DNA of 64,000 nucleotides from Paracoccus hibiscisoli. GTDB lineage: Bacteria; Pseudomonadota; Alphaproteobacteria; Rhodobacterales; Rhodobacteraceae. Location of the stretch: assembly GCF_005048265.1 (NCBI RefSeq), contig NZ_SUNH01000004.1:124001-188000 (forward strand), in the 5' to 3' direction. Numbering within the stretch: position 1 is the stretch's first letter; every line of letters starts with the position of its first letter. The notes beneath the pieces are model-generated. The model did not search any database. It was not told the DNA's origin and saw nothing but the letters and a program-made list of their open reading frames with translations. Position numbers and translations under genes: made by a program. This document shows, one piece after another, positions 54,479-63,898 of the stretch.

Positions 54479-55402
54479 ATGACCGACCGCCGCGAGACCC
54501 CCAGAACTGCCCCCCAGGACGCCGAACCCGCCCGCCGCCTGAGCGCGCATATCGAGGCCGCGCGGCTGGATCCGGGCCTCTATCTGGTGGCGACGCCCAT
54601 CGGGGCCGCGCGCGACATCACGCTGCGCGCGCTGGACGTGCTGAACAGCGCCGACATGCTGGCGGCCGAGGATACGCGCGTGCTGCGCCACCTGCTGGAC
54701 ATCCACGGCGTGCCGCTGCGCGGGCGGCGCATCCTGTCCTATCACGACCACAACGGCGACCGGGCGCGGCCCGCCCTGCTGGCCGCGCTGTCCGAGGGGG
54801 CCAGCGTGGCCTATTGCTCTGACGCCGGCACGCCGCTGGTGGCCGATCCGGGCTATCGTCTGGCGCTGGACGCGGCAGAGGCCGGGGCGCGCGTCCATGC
54901 GCTGCCGGGGCCGTCCTCCGCGCTGGCGGCGCTGTCGCTGGCCGGGCTGCCAAGCGACCGGTTCCTGTTCCTGGGCTTTCCGCCGCCCACGCAATCCGCG
55001 CGCCAGACCTGGCTGCGCCGCTGGATGGCGGTCGATTCGACGCTGATCCTGTTCGAAAGCCCGCGCCGCGTGTCCCGCACGCTGGAGGATCTGGCGCTGA
55101 TCGACCCCGCCCGCATCACCGTCATCGCGCGCGAGCTGACCAAGAAGTTCGAGGAGGTCATCCGCGGCACCGCCGCCGATCTGTCCGCCGACCCGCGCAT
55201 GGCCACGCTGAAGGGCGAGGTGGTGATGGTGCTGGACCGTCCGTCCCCGGTCGAGATGGATGAGGACCGCGTGCGCACCGTCCTGACCGCGCACATGCGC
55301 ACCATGTCCGTCAAGGACGCCGCCCGCGAGGCCGCGCAGGAGCTGGGCCTGCCGCGCCGCGACGTCTATCAGCTGGCGCTTGGACTGGCGGATCGTGACT
55401 GA
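54479..55402 (+). CDS. rsmI: 16S rRNA 2'-O-methyltransferase RsmI
   Basis: 307-residue SAM-dependent enzyme that methylates cytidine 1402 of 16S rRNA. LYLVATPIGAARDITLRAL near residue 34, AAEDTRVLRHLL, and the SAM-site CSDAGTPLVADPGYRL are diagnostic, and ESPRR follows. The first 30 residues vary. The stop overlaps the yraN-type gene by 8 nt. It is divergent from the lpoA-like gene, as in many proteobacteria where lpoA/yraN/rsmI cluster. Confidence 0.95.
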   Translation: MTDRRETPRTAPQDAEPARRLSAHIEAARLDPGLYLVATPIGAARDITLRALDVLNSADMLAAEDTRVLRHLLDIHGVPLRGRRILSYHDHNGDRARPALLAALSEGASVAYCSDAGTPLVADPGYRLALDAAEAGARVHALPGPSSALAALSLAGLPSDRFLFLGFPPPTQSARQTWLRRWMAVDSTLILFESPRRVSRTLEDLALIDPARITVIARELTKKFEEVIRGTAADLSADPRMATLKGEVVMVLDRPSPVEMDEDRVRTVLTAHMRTMSVKDAAREAAQELGLPRRDVYQLALGLADRD

Positions 55403-55775
55403 ACCGGGCGGCATGCGCACGCGCCGGGGCCGCACCGCCGACCTGTCCGGCCGCATGGCCGAAGAGGCCGTCCTGCGCCTGTACCTTCAGCGTGGCGCGC
55501 AGATGCTGGCCACGCGCTGGCGCGGGCAGGGGACCGAGATCGACCTGATCGTGCAGGACGGCCCCGATCTGGTCTTTGTCGAGGTCAAGGCCTCGCGCAG
55601 CCATGCAGACGCCGCCCTGCACCTGCTGCCCGCGCAGATGCGCCGGATCACCCAGGCCGCGCTGGAATACTGCGACCGGCACGGCATCGGAGAGGTCGCC
55701 ATGCGTTTCGACGTGGCGCTGGTCGATGCCACGGGCCGCGTCGACCTGATCCCCAACGCCTTTGGCGAGCTCTGA
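55395..55775 (+). CDS. YraN/UPF0102 family putative nuclease
   Basis: 126-residue protein of the restriction-endonuclease-like fold. The likely active-site motif is GTEIDLIVQD followed by LVFVEVKASRS (E-x-D ... E-V-K). Function unknown; genetic context with rsmI and lpoA is conserved. Start taken as GTG 55395, inside the end of rsmI; ATG 55413 is an alternative that removes six residues. Confidence 0.82.
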   Translation: MTEPGGMRTRRGRTADLSGRMAEEAVLRLYLQRGAQMLATRWRGQGTEIDLIVQDGPDLVFVEVKASRSHADAALHLLPAQMRRITQAALEYCDRHGIGEVAMRFDVALVDATGRVDLIPNAFGEL

Positions 55776-55835
55776 CGCAGGCTTGCATCCGGCCCTGCGG
55801 CGGGTCACAACATCACCGAAATTCAGGAGGGCCCC

Positions 55836-56786
55836 ATGAGCCTTTACGTAGCCTTGCAGATGGACCCGATCGAGGATGTCTCGATCCACGCCGACAGCAC
55901 GTTCCGCATCGGGCTGGAGGCCGAGGCCCGCGGCCACCGGCTGTTCCAGTACACCGTCGATCAGCTGCGCTATGACGAGGGTCGCATCGTCGTGCGCGGC
56001 CGCCCGGTCACCCTGCGCCGCGCCGAGGGCGACCACGTCACCTTCGGCGACTGGACCGAGGTCGAGGCCGGCGATTTCGACGTGATCTGGCTGCGCCAGG
56101 ACCCGCCCTTCGACATGGGCTACGTCACCTCGACGCATCTGCTGGACCGGGTGCATCCCCAGACGCTGGTGGTCAATGACCCGTTCTGGGTCAGGAACTG
56201 TCCCGAAAAGCTGATGGTGCTGGATTTTCCCGACCTGACGCCGCCCACCATGATCGCCCGCGACCCCGCCGCCTTCAAGGCGTTCCGGGCGCGGCACGGA
56301 GAGATCATCGTCAAGCCGCTCTATGGCAATGGCGGGGCGGGGGTGTTCCACCTGAAACCCGGCGATCCGAACCTGTCGGCGCTGCTGGAAACCTTCGCGG
56401 GCATCAACCGTGAACCGATGATCGCGCAGAAATACCTGCCCGCTGTGGTCAAGGGCGACAAGCGCATCATCCTGGTCGACGGCGAACCCGTGGGCGCCAT
56501 CAACCGCGTCCCGCAGGAGGGTGAGGCCCGGTCCAACATGCATGTCGGCGGTCGCGCCGAAAAGATCGGCCTGACCGAGCGCGAATACGAGATCTGCACC
56601 CGCATCGCCCCCGTGCTGCGCGAAAAGGGCCTGATCTTCACTGGCATCGACGTCATCGACGGCTGGCTGACCGAGATCAACGTGACATCCCCCACCGGCA
56701 TCCAGGAGCTGGAGCGGTTCGACGGCATCAATGCCGCCGAGGCCATCTGGGAGGCGATCGAGCGTCGCATCGCGGCCCGCGCCTGA
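55836..56786 (+). CDS. gshB: Glutathione synthetase
   Basis: 316-residue ATP-grasp ligase that adds glycine to gamma-glutamylcysteine. [15 protein letters not shown] at the N-terminus, [18 protein letters not shown] (ATP-grasp) and [17 protein letters not shown] near the end are diagnostic. AGGAGGG precedes the ATG. A hairpin follows the stop. It is on its own between the yraN-type gene and the Crp/Fnr regulator. Confidence 0.96.
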   Translation: MSLYVALQMDPIEDVSIHADSTFRIGLEAEARGHRLFQYTVDQLRYDEGRIVVRGRPVTLRRAEGDHVTFGDWTEVEAGDFDVIWLRQDPPFDMGYVTSTHLLDRVHPQTLVVNDPFWVRNCPEKLMVLDFPDLTPPTMIARDPAAFKAFRARHGEIIVKPLYGNGGAGVFHLKPGDPNLSALLETFAGINREPMIAQKYLPAVVKGDKRIILVDGEPVGAINRVPQEGEARSNMHVGGRAEKIGLTEREYEICTRIAPVLREKGLIFTGIDVIDGWLTEINVTSPTGIQELERFDGINAAEAIWEAIERRIAARA

Positions 56787-56791
56787 CGGCA

Positions 56792-56809
56792 GTGTCGTCT
56801 GCACGACAC
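56792..56809 (+). terminator. Hairpin after gshB
   Basis: GTGTCGT-CTGC-ACGACAC, 7-bp perfect stem, 5 nt past the gshB stop, flanked by CGG/CCG that can extend it. No T tract. Confidence 0.4.
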
Positions 56810-56926
56810 CGCCGCCCCGTGATTCGGTTAAAGGTCAGACTTGCGGATCGGGGGCGCGGTTTGTGTTCCGTGTCACCAGTTGAGGCGCTTTCGGTTCGCG
56901 CCCTCCATTCCCGGGGGCCTTTTGCA

Positions 56927-56948
56927 TGTTTATTGACTGTTTGTTGAC
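56927..56948 (+). promoter_or_regulatory. Tandem 11-bp direct repeat upstream of the Crp gene
   Basis: TGTTTATTGAC (56927-56937) is followed at once by TGTTTGTTGAC (56938-56948), one mismatch. Each copy ends in TTGAC, so two -35-like hexamers lie one helical turn apart, 12-23 bp before the TATAGT at 56960. Confidence 0.6.
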
Positions 56949-56959
56949 ACTCTGCCCGC

Positions 56960-56965
56960 TATAGT
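56960..56965 (+). promoter_or_regulatory. -10 element of the Crp/Fnr gene
   Basis: TATAGT, 31 bp before the start codon. Distances from the two TTGAC boxes (about 10 and 21 bp) both miss the 17-bp optimum, so one or both boxes may be regulatory rather than -35 elements. Confidence 0.4.
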
Positions 56966-56996
56966 CGGGTGACGGGGTCATTCGGGCGATCAACAC

Positions 56997-57794
56997 ATGC
57001 GAGGCCAGATTACCGGAGGCGAGGGACCAAGGCTGCGCGCCGGGCAGTCCGCGCAGGATTGGGCGGCGACCATCCGGCGTCTTGACCCCTCGCTGATCCG
57101 CGGCATCTCCGATGACGGGCTGACCGCCATGCTGTCGGAGACGCGCATCCAGCATCTGCGCCGCCCCAAGCATATCCTGCGCCAGGGAGAGCCTGCCGAT
57201 TGGGGCTATCTGATCCTGGCGGGCCGGATCGAGGTCAGCTATCTGGACATCAATGGAAACCGCGTCCTGGCCCATCTGGCCAGCCCCGGAGAGGTCCTGG
57301 GCGAAGTCGAGCAGTTCTCCGGCCGGGCTTGCGCGGCCAGCTGCACCACCCTGGCCGACACCACGGTGATGCTGTTCGACGCGGCGCTGATCCTGCGCCA
57401 TGTCCCTGCCGACCTGCTGCTGCGCAATTTCGCCGGGATCTTTCACGACCGCCTGACCCGCGACAACCGCCAGCACTCCGTCGCCATGTTCTACGGGGCC
57501 GAGGACCGCATCCGCATGCACCTGCTGTCCATGACCAGCCTTGAGGAGCCGTGCATCCGCCTCAGCCAGTCCGAACTGGCGGGCTTTGCGGGGTGTTCGC
57601 GCCAGACGGTGAACAAGACCCTGTCGCAACTGCGCCATGAGGGCACCGTCGAGATGGGCCGCGGAGAGATCTGCGTGCTGAACCGCGCCCGCCTGCAGGG
57701 CACCCGCCCCGGAGGAGAGCAGATCGTGCTGGAGGACGGATTCTCCGCCGGTCCGATCGTCGTCCCGCCGACGGAGCATATGCCGAAAGCGTGA
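56997..57794 (+). CDS. Crp/Fnr-family transcription regulator
   Basis: 265 residues: a cyclic-nucleotide-binding-type sensor domain (about 45-155, WGYLILAGRIEVSYLD, VLGEVEQFSGRACAA) and a C-terminal Crp-type winged helix (LSQSELAGFAGCSRQTVNKT). The N-terminal cysteine cluster of FNR is absent, so it is not an iron-sulfur oxygen sensor; the ligand is unknown. It carries an N-terminal extension rich in Gly/Arg. The stop overlaps a GTG of the next open frame, though the membrane protein more likely starts at 57878. Probably in one transcript with the two envelope genes. Confidence 0.87.
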   Translation: MRGQITGGEGPRLRAGQSAQDWAATIRRLDPSLIRGISDDGLTAMLSETRIQHLRRPKHILRQGEPADWGYLILAGRIEVSYLDINGNRVLAHLASPGEVLGEVEQFSGRACAASCTTLADTTVMLFDAALILRHVPADLLLRNFAGIFHDRLTRDNRQHSVAMFYGAEDRIRMHLLSMTSLEEPCIRLSQSELAGFAGCSRQTVNKTLSQLRHEGTVEMGRGEICVLNRARLQGTRPGGEQIVLEDGFSAGPIVVPPTEHMPKA

Positions 57795-57877
57795 CCGCGC
57801 CGGGCGCGCAAGGGGCTGAGAAACCGCGCGATCTGCGGTTATCTGTGCCCCAGCCCCACAGCGCCACCGGAGACCGC

Positions 57878-59164
57878 ATGGCCCAAGACCCCCTTTCGCC
57901 CCCCGTTTCCGACCGCGCGGGCGACCGCTATGCCCGAGAGCTGGAGCGGCATCTGGACTGGCTGGACAGCTTTACCTCGACCGCGCTTGGCGTGCTGTCT
58001 GCGGCGTCGGGCATCTATACCTATCTGGGCGTGCGCACGCTGCTGGACGATCCGGGCCTGTGGACGACCTTTGCGGCGCTGGCCTATTCCATTGCGGTGT
58101 CGGTGGGCATCTTTGTCTTCTGGTCCTATCTGCTGCGGCTGTTGCCGGCGGTGCGGGGGGCCGCGTCGCGCGTCGGGCTGATGCTGACCATGGCGCTTGG
58201 CTCGGTGGCGATCATCGCCATGTCGTCCTGGCTGAACGCCGCGGCACTGGCGGGGACGGCGGCGGTCGAGACCCACATGGCCGCCACCGTCCAAAGCTAT
58301 CAGACCTCGCTGGAGCGGGCGCATGCCAATGCGGTGGCGGGCCAGTCCCTGTCGCGCGACGTGGCCCGCGTCCGGCAGAGTTTCTCGGACCTCTCCGAGC
58401 AGGAGGCGGGCGGCACCCTGTCGGGGTTCTCCGGGCGCGGCGCGGTCTTTCGCGTCCTGACCCAGAAGGGGGCCGAGCTGCAGGCGCTGGAGGATCAGCT
58501 GCTGGGCGCCGAGGCGCCCATCGAGCAGACCTTTGCGCAGGGCAACACCATCCTGTCGCGCATGCGTGGCACCTCGGTCGAACCGGGGCCGCTGGCCGAC
58601 CGGACGGTGCGTTTCTCGGGCGACGCGGTCGAGCTGGCAGGCCTGATCACCCAGCTGCGCCAGCTGAACCCCGCGCCGCTGGTCGGGCGCGCGGCGCAGG
58701 ACCTGTCCGACGCCGTGGTCCTGCCCGAACTGGACGGCGCGACCGAGGCCACGCGGGCGGGCCAGTCCAGCACCATCAACGCCGTCCTGACCCTGGTCGA
58801 ACAGCGCGCCCAGACCCTGGCCCAGGCCGCGGCCGAGGTGATGGCGCTGCCCGATGCGGACGACGCCCTCTATACGCCCATGTCGGCGGCGGATGCGGTC
58901 ATCGCCTATGCGGGGAATTTCGTGCCGGCCTGGGCGGGGGCGATTTCCATCGACCTGCTGCCGGCGGTCCTGGTCTTCATCATCATGGTGGTCCAGGCCG
59001 CCATCCGCACCGGGCGCGGAGAGGGGCACAGCGACGACCGCATGACGGTGGGCGAACTGCGCGCGGCGCTGGCGGCCTCGGACCTGCTGCGCCAGGTGGA
59101 TGCGCTGTCCCATCAGCCGCCCCCGCGCCCCGCCGATCCCGATCCTGACCGGCGTGAGGTCTAG
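57878..59164 (+). CDS. Membrane protein of unknown function
   Basis: 428 residues, not recognised. Three hydrophobic helices in the first 120 residues, then a long helical, Ala/Gln-rich soluble stretch (about 125-350; EQRAQTLAQAAAEVMAL) and one more helix (about 352-376) with a charged tail. This topology, with a large periplasmic helical domain, suggests an envelope scaffold or stress protein. The ATG at 57878 behind CCGGAG is preferred; a GTG at 57791 overlapping the Crp stop would add 29 unconserved residues. It ends 2 bp before the protease-like gene. Confidence 0.65.
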   Translation: MAQDPLSPPVSDRAGDRYARELERHLDWLDSFTSTALGVLSAASGIYTYLGVRTLLDDPGLWTTFAALAYSIAVSVGIFVFWSYLLRLLPAVRGAASRVGLMLTMALGSVAIIAMSSWLNAAALAGTAAVETHMAATVQSYQTSLERAHANAVAGQSLSRDVARVRQSFSDLSEQEAGGTLSGFSGRGAVFRVLTQKGAELQALEDQLLGAEAPIEQTFAQGNTILSRMRGTSVEPGPLADRTVRFSGDAVELAGLITQLRQLNPAPLVGRAAQDLSDAVVLPELDGATEATRAGQSSTINAVLTLVEQRAQTLAQAAAEVMALPDADDALYTPMSAADAVIAYAGNFVPAWAGAISIDLLPAVLVFIIMVVQAAIRTGRGEGHSDDRMTVGELRAALAASDLLRQVDALSHQPPPRPADPDPDRREV

Positions 59165-59166
59165 CG

Positions 59167-59901
59167 GTGCGGCTGGTGTCATCCCCGGCCCGGGCGGTGC
59201 GGGCGGTGCTGATCTCTCAGGTGCTGCTGGGGGGCGCGATCGTGGGGCTGGATCTGTGGCGCGCGCCGGGGGCTGCGGCGCCTGGCCTTTATGCGCCGCC
59301 GTCGCAGGGGCCAAGCGTGCGGCCCTATCGCCCCGACCTGCGCCCGTCGGACCCGTCGCAGCCCGGCGCGCCCGCCATGCGCCCCATGCCCGAGGCGCTG
59401 GAGTTCGACCAGGCCGACGGCACGATCACCGTGACCGGCCAGATCGCGCCGGGCGATGCCGACCGCTTTGTCGAATGGCTGGACCGCACCCGCCCTGAGG
59501 CCACGCGGGTGGCGCTGGACAGTTCCGGCGGGTCGGTGTCCGACGCGCTGGCCATCGGGCGCACGATCCGGGGCGCGGGCTGGGCCACGCGGGTGGGCGA
59601 CGGGGCGGTCTGCCTGTCGGCCTGCCCCTATATCCTGGCGGGGGGCACCGACCGGCAGGTTGCGCCGGGCGGTGTGGTCGGCGTGCACCAGCATTATTTC
59701 GGCCAGAACACCATCCTGCCCGCCTTCATGGCGGTCAGCGACCTGCAGCGTGCGCAGGCCGGGGTGATGGATTACCTGGTGCAGATGGGCGTCGACCTGC
59801 GCCTGATGCCGCTGGCCCTGCGCACCCCCCCGGCCGAGATCAACGTGCTGGAGCCCGAGCAGATGGCCGATCTGCGCCTGACCACCCCGGCCGAGAGCTG
59901 A
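59167..59901 (+). CDS. Exported ClpP/crotonase-fold protein (COG3904 type)
   Basis: 244 residues. Hydrophobic N-terminal anchor (about 10-30), a Pro-rich linker, then a ClpP/enoyl-CoA-like fold: RVALDSSGGSVSDALAIGR and GAVCLSACPYILAGGTDRQV, where Ser151 in CLSACP occupies the nucleophile site, and VGVHQHYF gives a histidine. Such periplasmic ClpP-like proteins are annotated as COG3904 and are of unknown substrate. GTG start, 2 bp after the membrane protein gene. Together with it and the Crp gene this forms a small envelope-linked operon. Confidence 0.72.
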   Translation: MRLVSSPARAVRAVLISQVLLGGAIVGLDLWRAPGAAAPGLYAPPSQGPSVRPYRPDLRPSDPSQPGAPAMRPMPEALEFDQADGTITVTGQIAPGDADRFVEWLDRTRPEATRVALDSSGGSVSDALAIGRTIRGAGWATRVGDGAVCLSACPYILAGGTDRQVAPGGVVGVHQHYFGQNTILPAFMAVSDLQRAQAGVMDYLVQMGVDLRLMPLALRTPPAEINVLEPEQMADLRLTTPAES

Positions 59902-59905
59902 GGCC

Positions 59906-62254
59906 CTAGCGCCAGTCGCCCCCCGGGCGATAGCGCGCCACCACGCGCGGGCCTTCCAGCGCCGACAGGCTCAGCCAGCCATTGTCGAACAGCGCCCTGA
60001 GATCGGGATGCCGCGCCAGGATCGCGCCCATCGCGGCGGGGTCGGCGTCGATCAGCACCGACAGGCGCAGCGCGTCATGGACGGGCCGCGTGCCGTCATG
60101 GACCGCCTGCCAGGGCAGGCCCGCGCGCAGGGTGCCGCCGTTCCCCTCGACCACGCCGATGCCGCCGGTGACATTGTGGATCAGCTTGTCGCCGCCCCCG
60201 AACACCCCCGGCGCTAGGGTCGATCCGTAATATTGCAGGCTGATCCAGCTGGCCACGACCACCGGCGCGGTCAGGATCAACTCCAGCACGCCGTGATCGG
60301 GGTCACGCGCGCGGTCATAGCTGTGCAGAAAGGCGCGCCCCTGCAGGTCCAGCCCCCGCGTGACGGACCGCGGCGCGGCGATGAAGGCCGCGCAGCCCGC
60401 CAGCCCCCATTCGGGCCGCGTCTCGGCCCAGTCATGCGCGCGGGCGGCGACGGTGGCGGGGCGCGCGCCGGGCAGGCGGGGGCTGCGTTCGGCCCGCGCC
60501 AGGGCGCCTGCCTGATCCAGCCAGTGCCGCGCCTGGTCCAGGTCATCCGCATGGCCCGGCGCCGGGTCGTCCGCGAACAGCGTCACTTGGTCGGTGGTGG
60601 TGTCATGCAGGCCCGCCACGAAAACGGTGTCCTCGGGAATAGGCAGGCCCCGTTCGGCCAGCCCGGCCCGCGTGTCCGCCCTGTTCAGCAGCCCCGCCAG
60701 CAGCCGGGCCGAGACCGCGCCGCTGCGCCCCCCGCAGGCCCCGCAGTGATAGGCGCTGGCATGGGGGTTGTTCGTCACCTGTGCGCCATGCCCGACCAGC
60801 AGGACCAGCCGCGCAAAGCCCTGGGTCAGGCCCATCGCCCGCAGGATGCCCGCCGCCAGATCGGCCCGCGCCTGCGGCCCCGGATCTGGGGACAGCACCG
60901 GGCGCGGGTCCGGCTTGGCCGCATGCCCCTGGCCCAAGGCGCCCTTCAGCAGCTTGGCGCCATAAAGCGGCCCCGCCGCCTCGATGAAGGCAAAGGACGA
61001 CACCGCCGCCTGCCGGAACCGGCCCCAGGCCCGAGTGGCGCGGGCGGCGATGCGGGCGGTCTGCTCGGCCTCCGGGGTGCCCTGGCTGGAGGCGGTCAGC
61101 CCCGCGTTCAGCAGCACCGGCAGATGCGCCTCGGCCAGGGTCGAGGCCGGGCCGTGATGCGCCACGGGCAGGCCGAAAAAGCCCGCAAAGCCGATCGTCT
61201 CGATCCCCGGTCCCTGCGATTCCAGCGCCCGGCGCAGCACCTCGGACCGCACGTCGATGCAGAAGGCCGCCTGCACCGCAGGCCGCGCAGGCGCGGGCGC
61301 GGCCGGGGACAGGCCCGCCGTCAGCCGCCGCAGATGCGCGCGTTCAGCCGCATCCTGCAGGATGGCGTCCAGTACGTCGTCGGGGGTGGGCTCAACCGGC
61401 TCGGCATGGGCGCGGGCGATGGCCTGCCATTCGGTGGCCAGGTCGGGCTGATGCCCCAGCAGCGCCTGATCCCAGATCAGCCGGATCGCCAGCAGGTCGG
61501 TCAGCGTGCGGTCCTGCCCGCCCGCCATCTGTGCCTGCCAGGCCAGATAGCGGGCGTGTTGCGCCCATCCGCCCAGGTCGATCAGCAGCCGGTGGCAGGC
61601 GGTGGTCACGCCTTCGGGCGTCAGCGACAGGTCGTGCAGCGCGCGCAGGATGGCGCGTTCGGCGGTGTCGGGGCTGGCCGCGACATTGGCGCAAAAGCCG
61701 CGCAGACTCGCGATTTCCGGCGTCAGGTCATGGACCGCCCAGTCCCGCCAAGCGCGAAAGCAGTCCAGCCCCGGCGCGGGCGTCCACAGCGCCTGGCCCT
61801 GATCGAACCGGCCCGCCGCCCACAGCCCCGTGCAGCGCGCGATCAGCGCGGGCCAGTCGATGCCCGTCCGCGCGGCGGCCAGATCGGCCACCGTGGGCAG
61901 GGCGCGGGGCGCAGGCGCGGGGGCGTACATCCGCGCCTTGAGCATCGCCAGATCGACGGGTTTCAGCGCATGCGGGCTTGCCAGCAGCGCGCAGGCCAAG
62001 TCATCATCGGTGATCGATCCGTCGGCCACCTGGGCCGCCAGCGCCGCGCGGGGCTGCGTCAGCGCGATGCCCGCGACGCGCGACAGGCGGGCCTGGGCGG
62101 TGGGCAGATCCTCGGCGGTCTGGCCCAGAAAGGGGTTCACGGCGACCGTCGCCTCCAGCGGAAAGGCCGGGGGGATGGCGCGGGCGGCGGCCATGGCCGC
62201 GTCCAGCAGGGCCGCGTCCAGGTCGGGGGTGATGGCGGGATGGTTCAGGAACAT
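59906..62254 (-). CDS. dabA: DabA, inorganic carbon transporter subunit
   Basis: 782-residue DUF2309 protein, the large subunit of the DAB bicarbonate/CO2 uptake system that has a beta-carbonic-anhydrase-like zinc site. Cys332 and Asp334 (FCIDVRSE), His489 (LVGHGAQ) and Cys504 (YHCGACGG) reproduce the spacing of the four known metal/active-site residues of Halothiobacillus DabA2 (351, 353, 524, 539). A cytoplasmic protein that couples to the membrane subunit DabB. Transcribed after dabB with a 24-bp gap. Confidence 0.92.
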   Translation of the reverse strand: MFLNHPAITPDLDAALLDAAMAAARAIPPAFPLEATVAVNPFLGQTAEDLPTAQARLSRVAGIALTQPRAALAAQVADGSITDDDLACALLASPHALKPVDLAMLKARMYAPAPAPRALPTVADLAAARTGIDWPALIARCTGLWAAGRFDQGQALWTPAPGLDCFRAWRDWAVHDLTPEIASLRGFCANVAASPDTAERAILRALHDLSLTPEGVTTACHRLLIDLGGWAQHARYLAWQAQMAGGQDRTLTDLLAIRLIWDQALLGHQPDLATEWQAIARAHAEPVEPTPDDVLDAILQDAAERAHLRRLTAGLSPAAPAPARPAVQAAFCIDVRSEVLRRALESQGPGIETIGFAGFFGLPVAHHGPASTLAEAHLPVLLNAGLTASSQGTPEAEQTARIAARATRAWGRFRQAAVSSFAFIEAAGPLYGAKLLKGALGQGHAAKPDPRPVLSPDPGPQARADLAAGILRAMGLTQGFARLVLLVGHGAQVTNNPHASAYHCGACGGRSGAVSARLLAGLLNRADTRAGLAERGLPIPEDTVFVAGLHDTTTDQVTLFADDPAPGHADDLDQARHWLDQAGALARAERSPRLPGARPATVAARAHDWAETRPEWGLAGCAAFIAAPRSVTRGLDLQGRAFLHSYDRARDPDHGVLELILTAPVVVASWISLQYYGSTLAPGVFGGGDKLIHNVTGGIGVVEGNGGTLRAGLPWQAVHDGTRPVHDALRLSVLIDADPAAMGAILARHPDLRALFDNGWLSLSALEGPRVVARYRPGGDWR

Positions 62255-62278
62255 GGCAACCTCGGATGCGAAAGGGGG

Positions 62279-63793
62279 TCAGGACCGGGCGGTGCGAAAG
62301 CCGCCCGCCAAACGGTCGAACAGCGCGTTCAGATAGAGGCCGTTGGCCAGGTGCACCCGCAGCGCCGCCGCCGCCGGGTGCCAGGCCCAGAGCGGGAACA
62401 GCGCCTGCGCCACCGCCACCAGCCCGAAGGAGATCAGCGCCAGCACGATCAGCGCCCATTCCAGCGCGCCGGGCACCGGCGGCTGCGGCAGCTGCCCGCC
62501 CCAAGCGAGGCCCGCGCCCAGGTGAAAGCCGAAATAGCCCACCGCGCTGGCCAGCGAGGCCAGCCCCGTGCGCCGGGTCAGCGCCACGGGCGCCGCATCG
62601 GCCAGGCCCTGCGCGATCAGATAGGCCACGCCCAGGATCAGGAGCGCCCCAAGCGCCAGCCCCTGCGCCGATTTCGGCGCGCCCAGCTGCTGGAACACCA
62701 GCGCCACGCCGGCATAGATCAGCAGCGCCAGGCCAAAGGCGCGGGCCACGGCCCAGGCCCCCGGCACGGCGACGGGGCCGGGCCTGCGGTTGCGGGCCAC
62801 ATCCTCGACCGCCTGGCCCGAGGACAGGAAGGCATGCGCCTTGTACAGCGAATGGGCCACGATATGCAGCATCGCCAGCGCCCAGAGCCCCAGCCCGCAT
62901 TGCAGCAGCAGGAACCCCATCTGCGCCACAGTGGACCAGGCCAGCGCCGTCTTGACCGCGCTTTGCGTCAGCATGACCGCCGCGCCGAACAGCGCGGTGA
63001 ACCCGCCCAGCATGACCAGCGCCGCCATCGCCGCGGGGCTGGCCTGGACCAGATCGGCGGTGCGGATCAGCAGTAGCCCGCCCCCGTTCACGATGCCCGC
63101 ATGCAGCAGGGCCGAGACGGGGGTCGGCGCCTCCATCACCTCGGTCAGCCAGCCATGCAGCGGAAAGGCCGCCGTCTTCAGGGCCGCCGCCAGCACCAGC
63201 AGCGCCGCCGCGATGGCGGGCAGCTGATCGGCCCCTGCGGCGATCGCGCCGAGGTCGGTCGTGCCGATCGCGCGCCAGATCACCGCGCAGGCCGCCAGCG
63301 CAGCCAGATCGCCTGCCGCCCAGACCCGCGCGAATTTGCCCGCCGCCCGCCGCGCGGCTGGCCGGTCGGCGCGAAACAGCAGCAGCTGGCGCAGGATCAC
63401 GCCCGCAGCGGCAAAGCCCGCCGTCATCAGGATCAGGCTGCCCGCCTGCACGATCACCATGACCGCCGCTAGACAGGCCAGAATGCCCGACAGCGCCGCA
63501 GGCTGTCCTGGCTCGGCCCGCAGATAGGTCCGGGAATAGCGCAGCACGACCCAGCCCACGAAGCCCACCAGCAGCCCCATGGTCACCCCCACCGCGTCCA
63601 GCCGCAGCGACAGCCCGGCGGCCAGATCCAGCCGCGCGGGCCCGGTCAGGATCAGCTGCACCAGCCCCCCGGCCATCAGGGCCAGGGCAGCCAGGGCGGC
63701 GGCCTCGGCCAGCACGGGGGGGGATTTGCGGCGCAGGATCAGGCTGGCGGCCAGCAACAGCGGTGGGGCCAGAAACGACAGGGGGAACAGCAT
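62279..63793 (-). CDS. dabB: DabB, membrane subunit of the inorganic carbon transporter
   Basis: 504-residue polytopic membrane protein of the NADH dehydrogenase NuoL/proton-antiporter family, about 13 hydrophobic helices; LHAGIVNGGGLLLIRTADLV and KTALAWSTVAQMGFLLLQCG are the family's conserved helices. It pairs with DabA, feeding proton motive force to CO2 hydration/uptake. ATG at 63793 follows AAGGTG; an in-frame start at 63853 would add 20 residues overlapping the LysR-side dyads. Confidence 0.9.
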   Translation of the reverse strand: MLFPLSFLAPPLLLAASLILRRKSPPVLAEAAALAALALMAGGLVQLILTGPARLDLAAGLSLRLDAVGVTMGLLVGFVGWVVLRYSRTYLRAEPGQPAALSGILACLAAVMVIVQAGSLILMTAGFAAAGVILRQLLLFRADRPAARRAAGKFARVWAAGDLAALAACAVIWRAIGTTDLGAIAAGADQLPAIAAALLVLAAALKTAAFPLHGWLTEVMEAPTPVSALLHAGIVNGGGLLLIRTADLVQASPAAMAALVMLGGFTALFGAAVMLTQSAVKTALAWSTVAQMGFLLLQCGLGLWALAMLHIVAHSLYKAHAFLSSGQAVEDVARNRRPGPVAVPGAWAVARAFGLALLIYAGVALVFQQLGAPKSAQGLALGALLILGVAYLIAQGLADAAPVALTRRTGLASLASAVGYFGFHLGAGLAWGGQLPQPPVPGALEWALIVLALISFGLVAVAQALFPLWAWHPAAAALRVHLANGLYLNALFDRLAGGFRTARS

Positions 63794-63852
63794 CGGCACA
63801 CCTTGGGGCGAATTTCGGTCACCGGCAGCGATACCCTGTGGCGTGACTTTCA

Positions 63853-63867
63853 AAAATTACATATTTT
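63853..63867 (+). promoter_or_regulatory. AT-rich dyad in the dabB-lysR gap
   Basis: AAAAT-TACAT-ATTTT, a perfect inverted repeat, 60 bp upstream of dabB and about 32 bp before the LysR start. A candidate LysR/CbbR-type site. Confidence 0.5.
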
Positions 63868-63870
63868 AGG

Positions 63871-63889
63871 ATCAAACGTTCGGTTTGAT
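63871..63889 (+). promoter_or_regulatory. Second dyad upstream of the LysR gene
   Basis: ATCAAAC-GTTCG-GTTTGAT, a perfect 7-bp inverted repeat ending 9 bp before the LysR start. With the dyad at 63853 it forms a pair about 20 bp apart, as expected for a LysR tetramer that represses itself and activates the divergent dab genes. Confidence 0.55.
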
Positions 63890-63898
63890 GGATGAATC

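Noticed and set aside
60233..63076. A 947-codon open frame antisense to dabA and dabB.
   Set aside because: Shadow of the dab genes; low-complexity Arg/Gln-rich translation.
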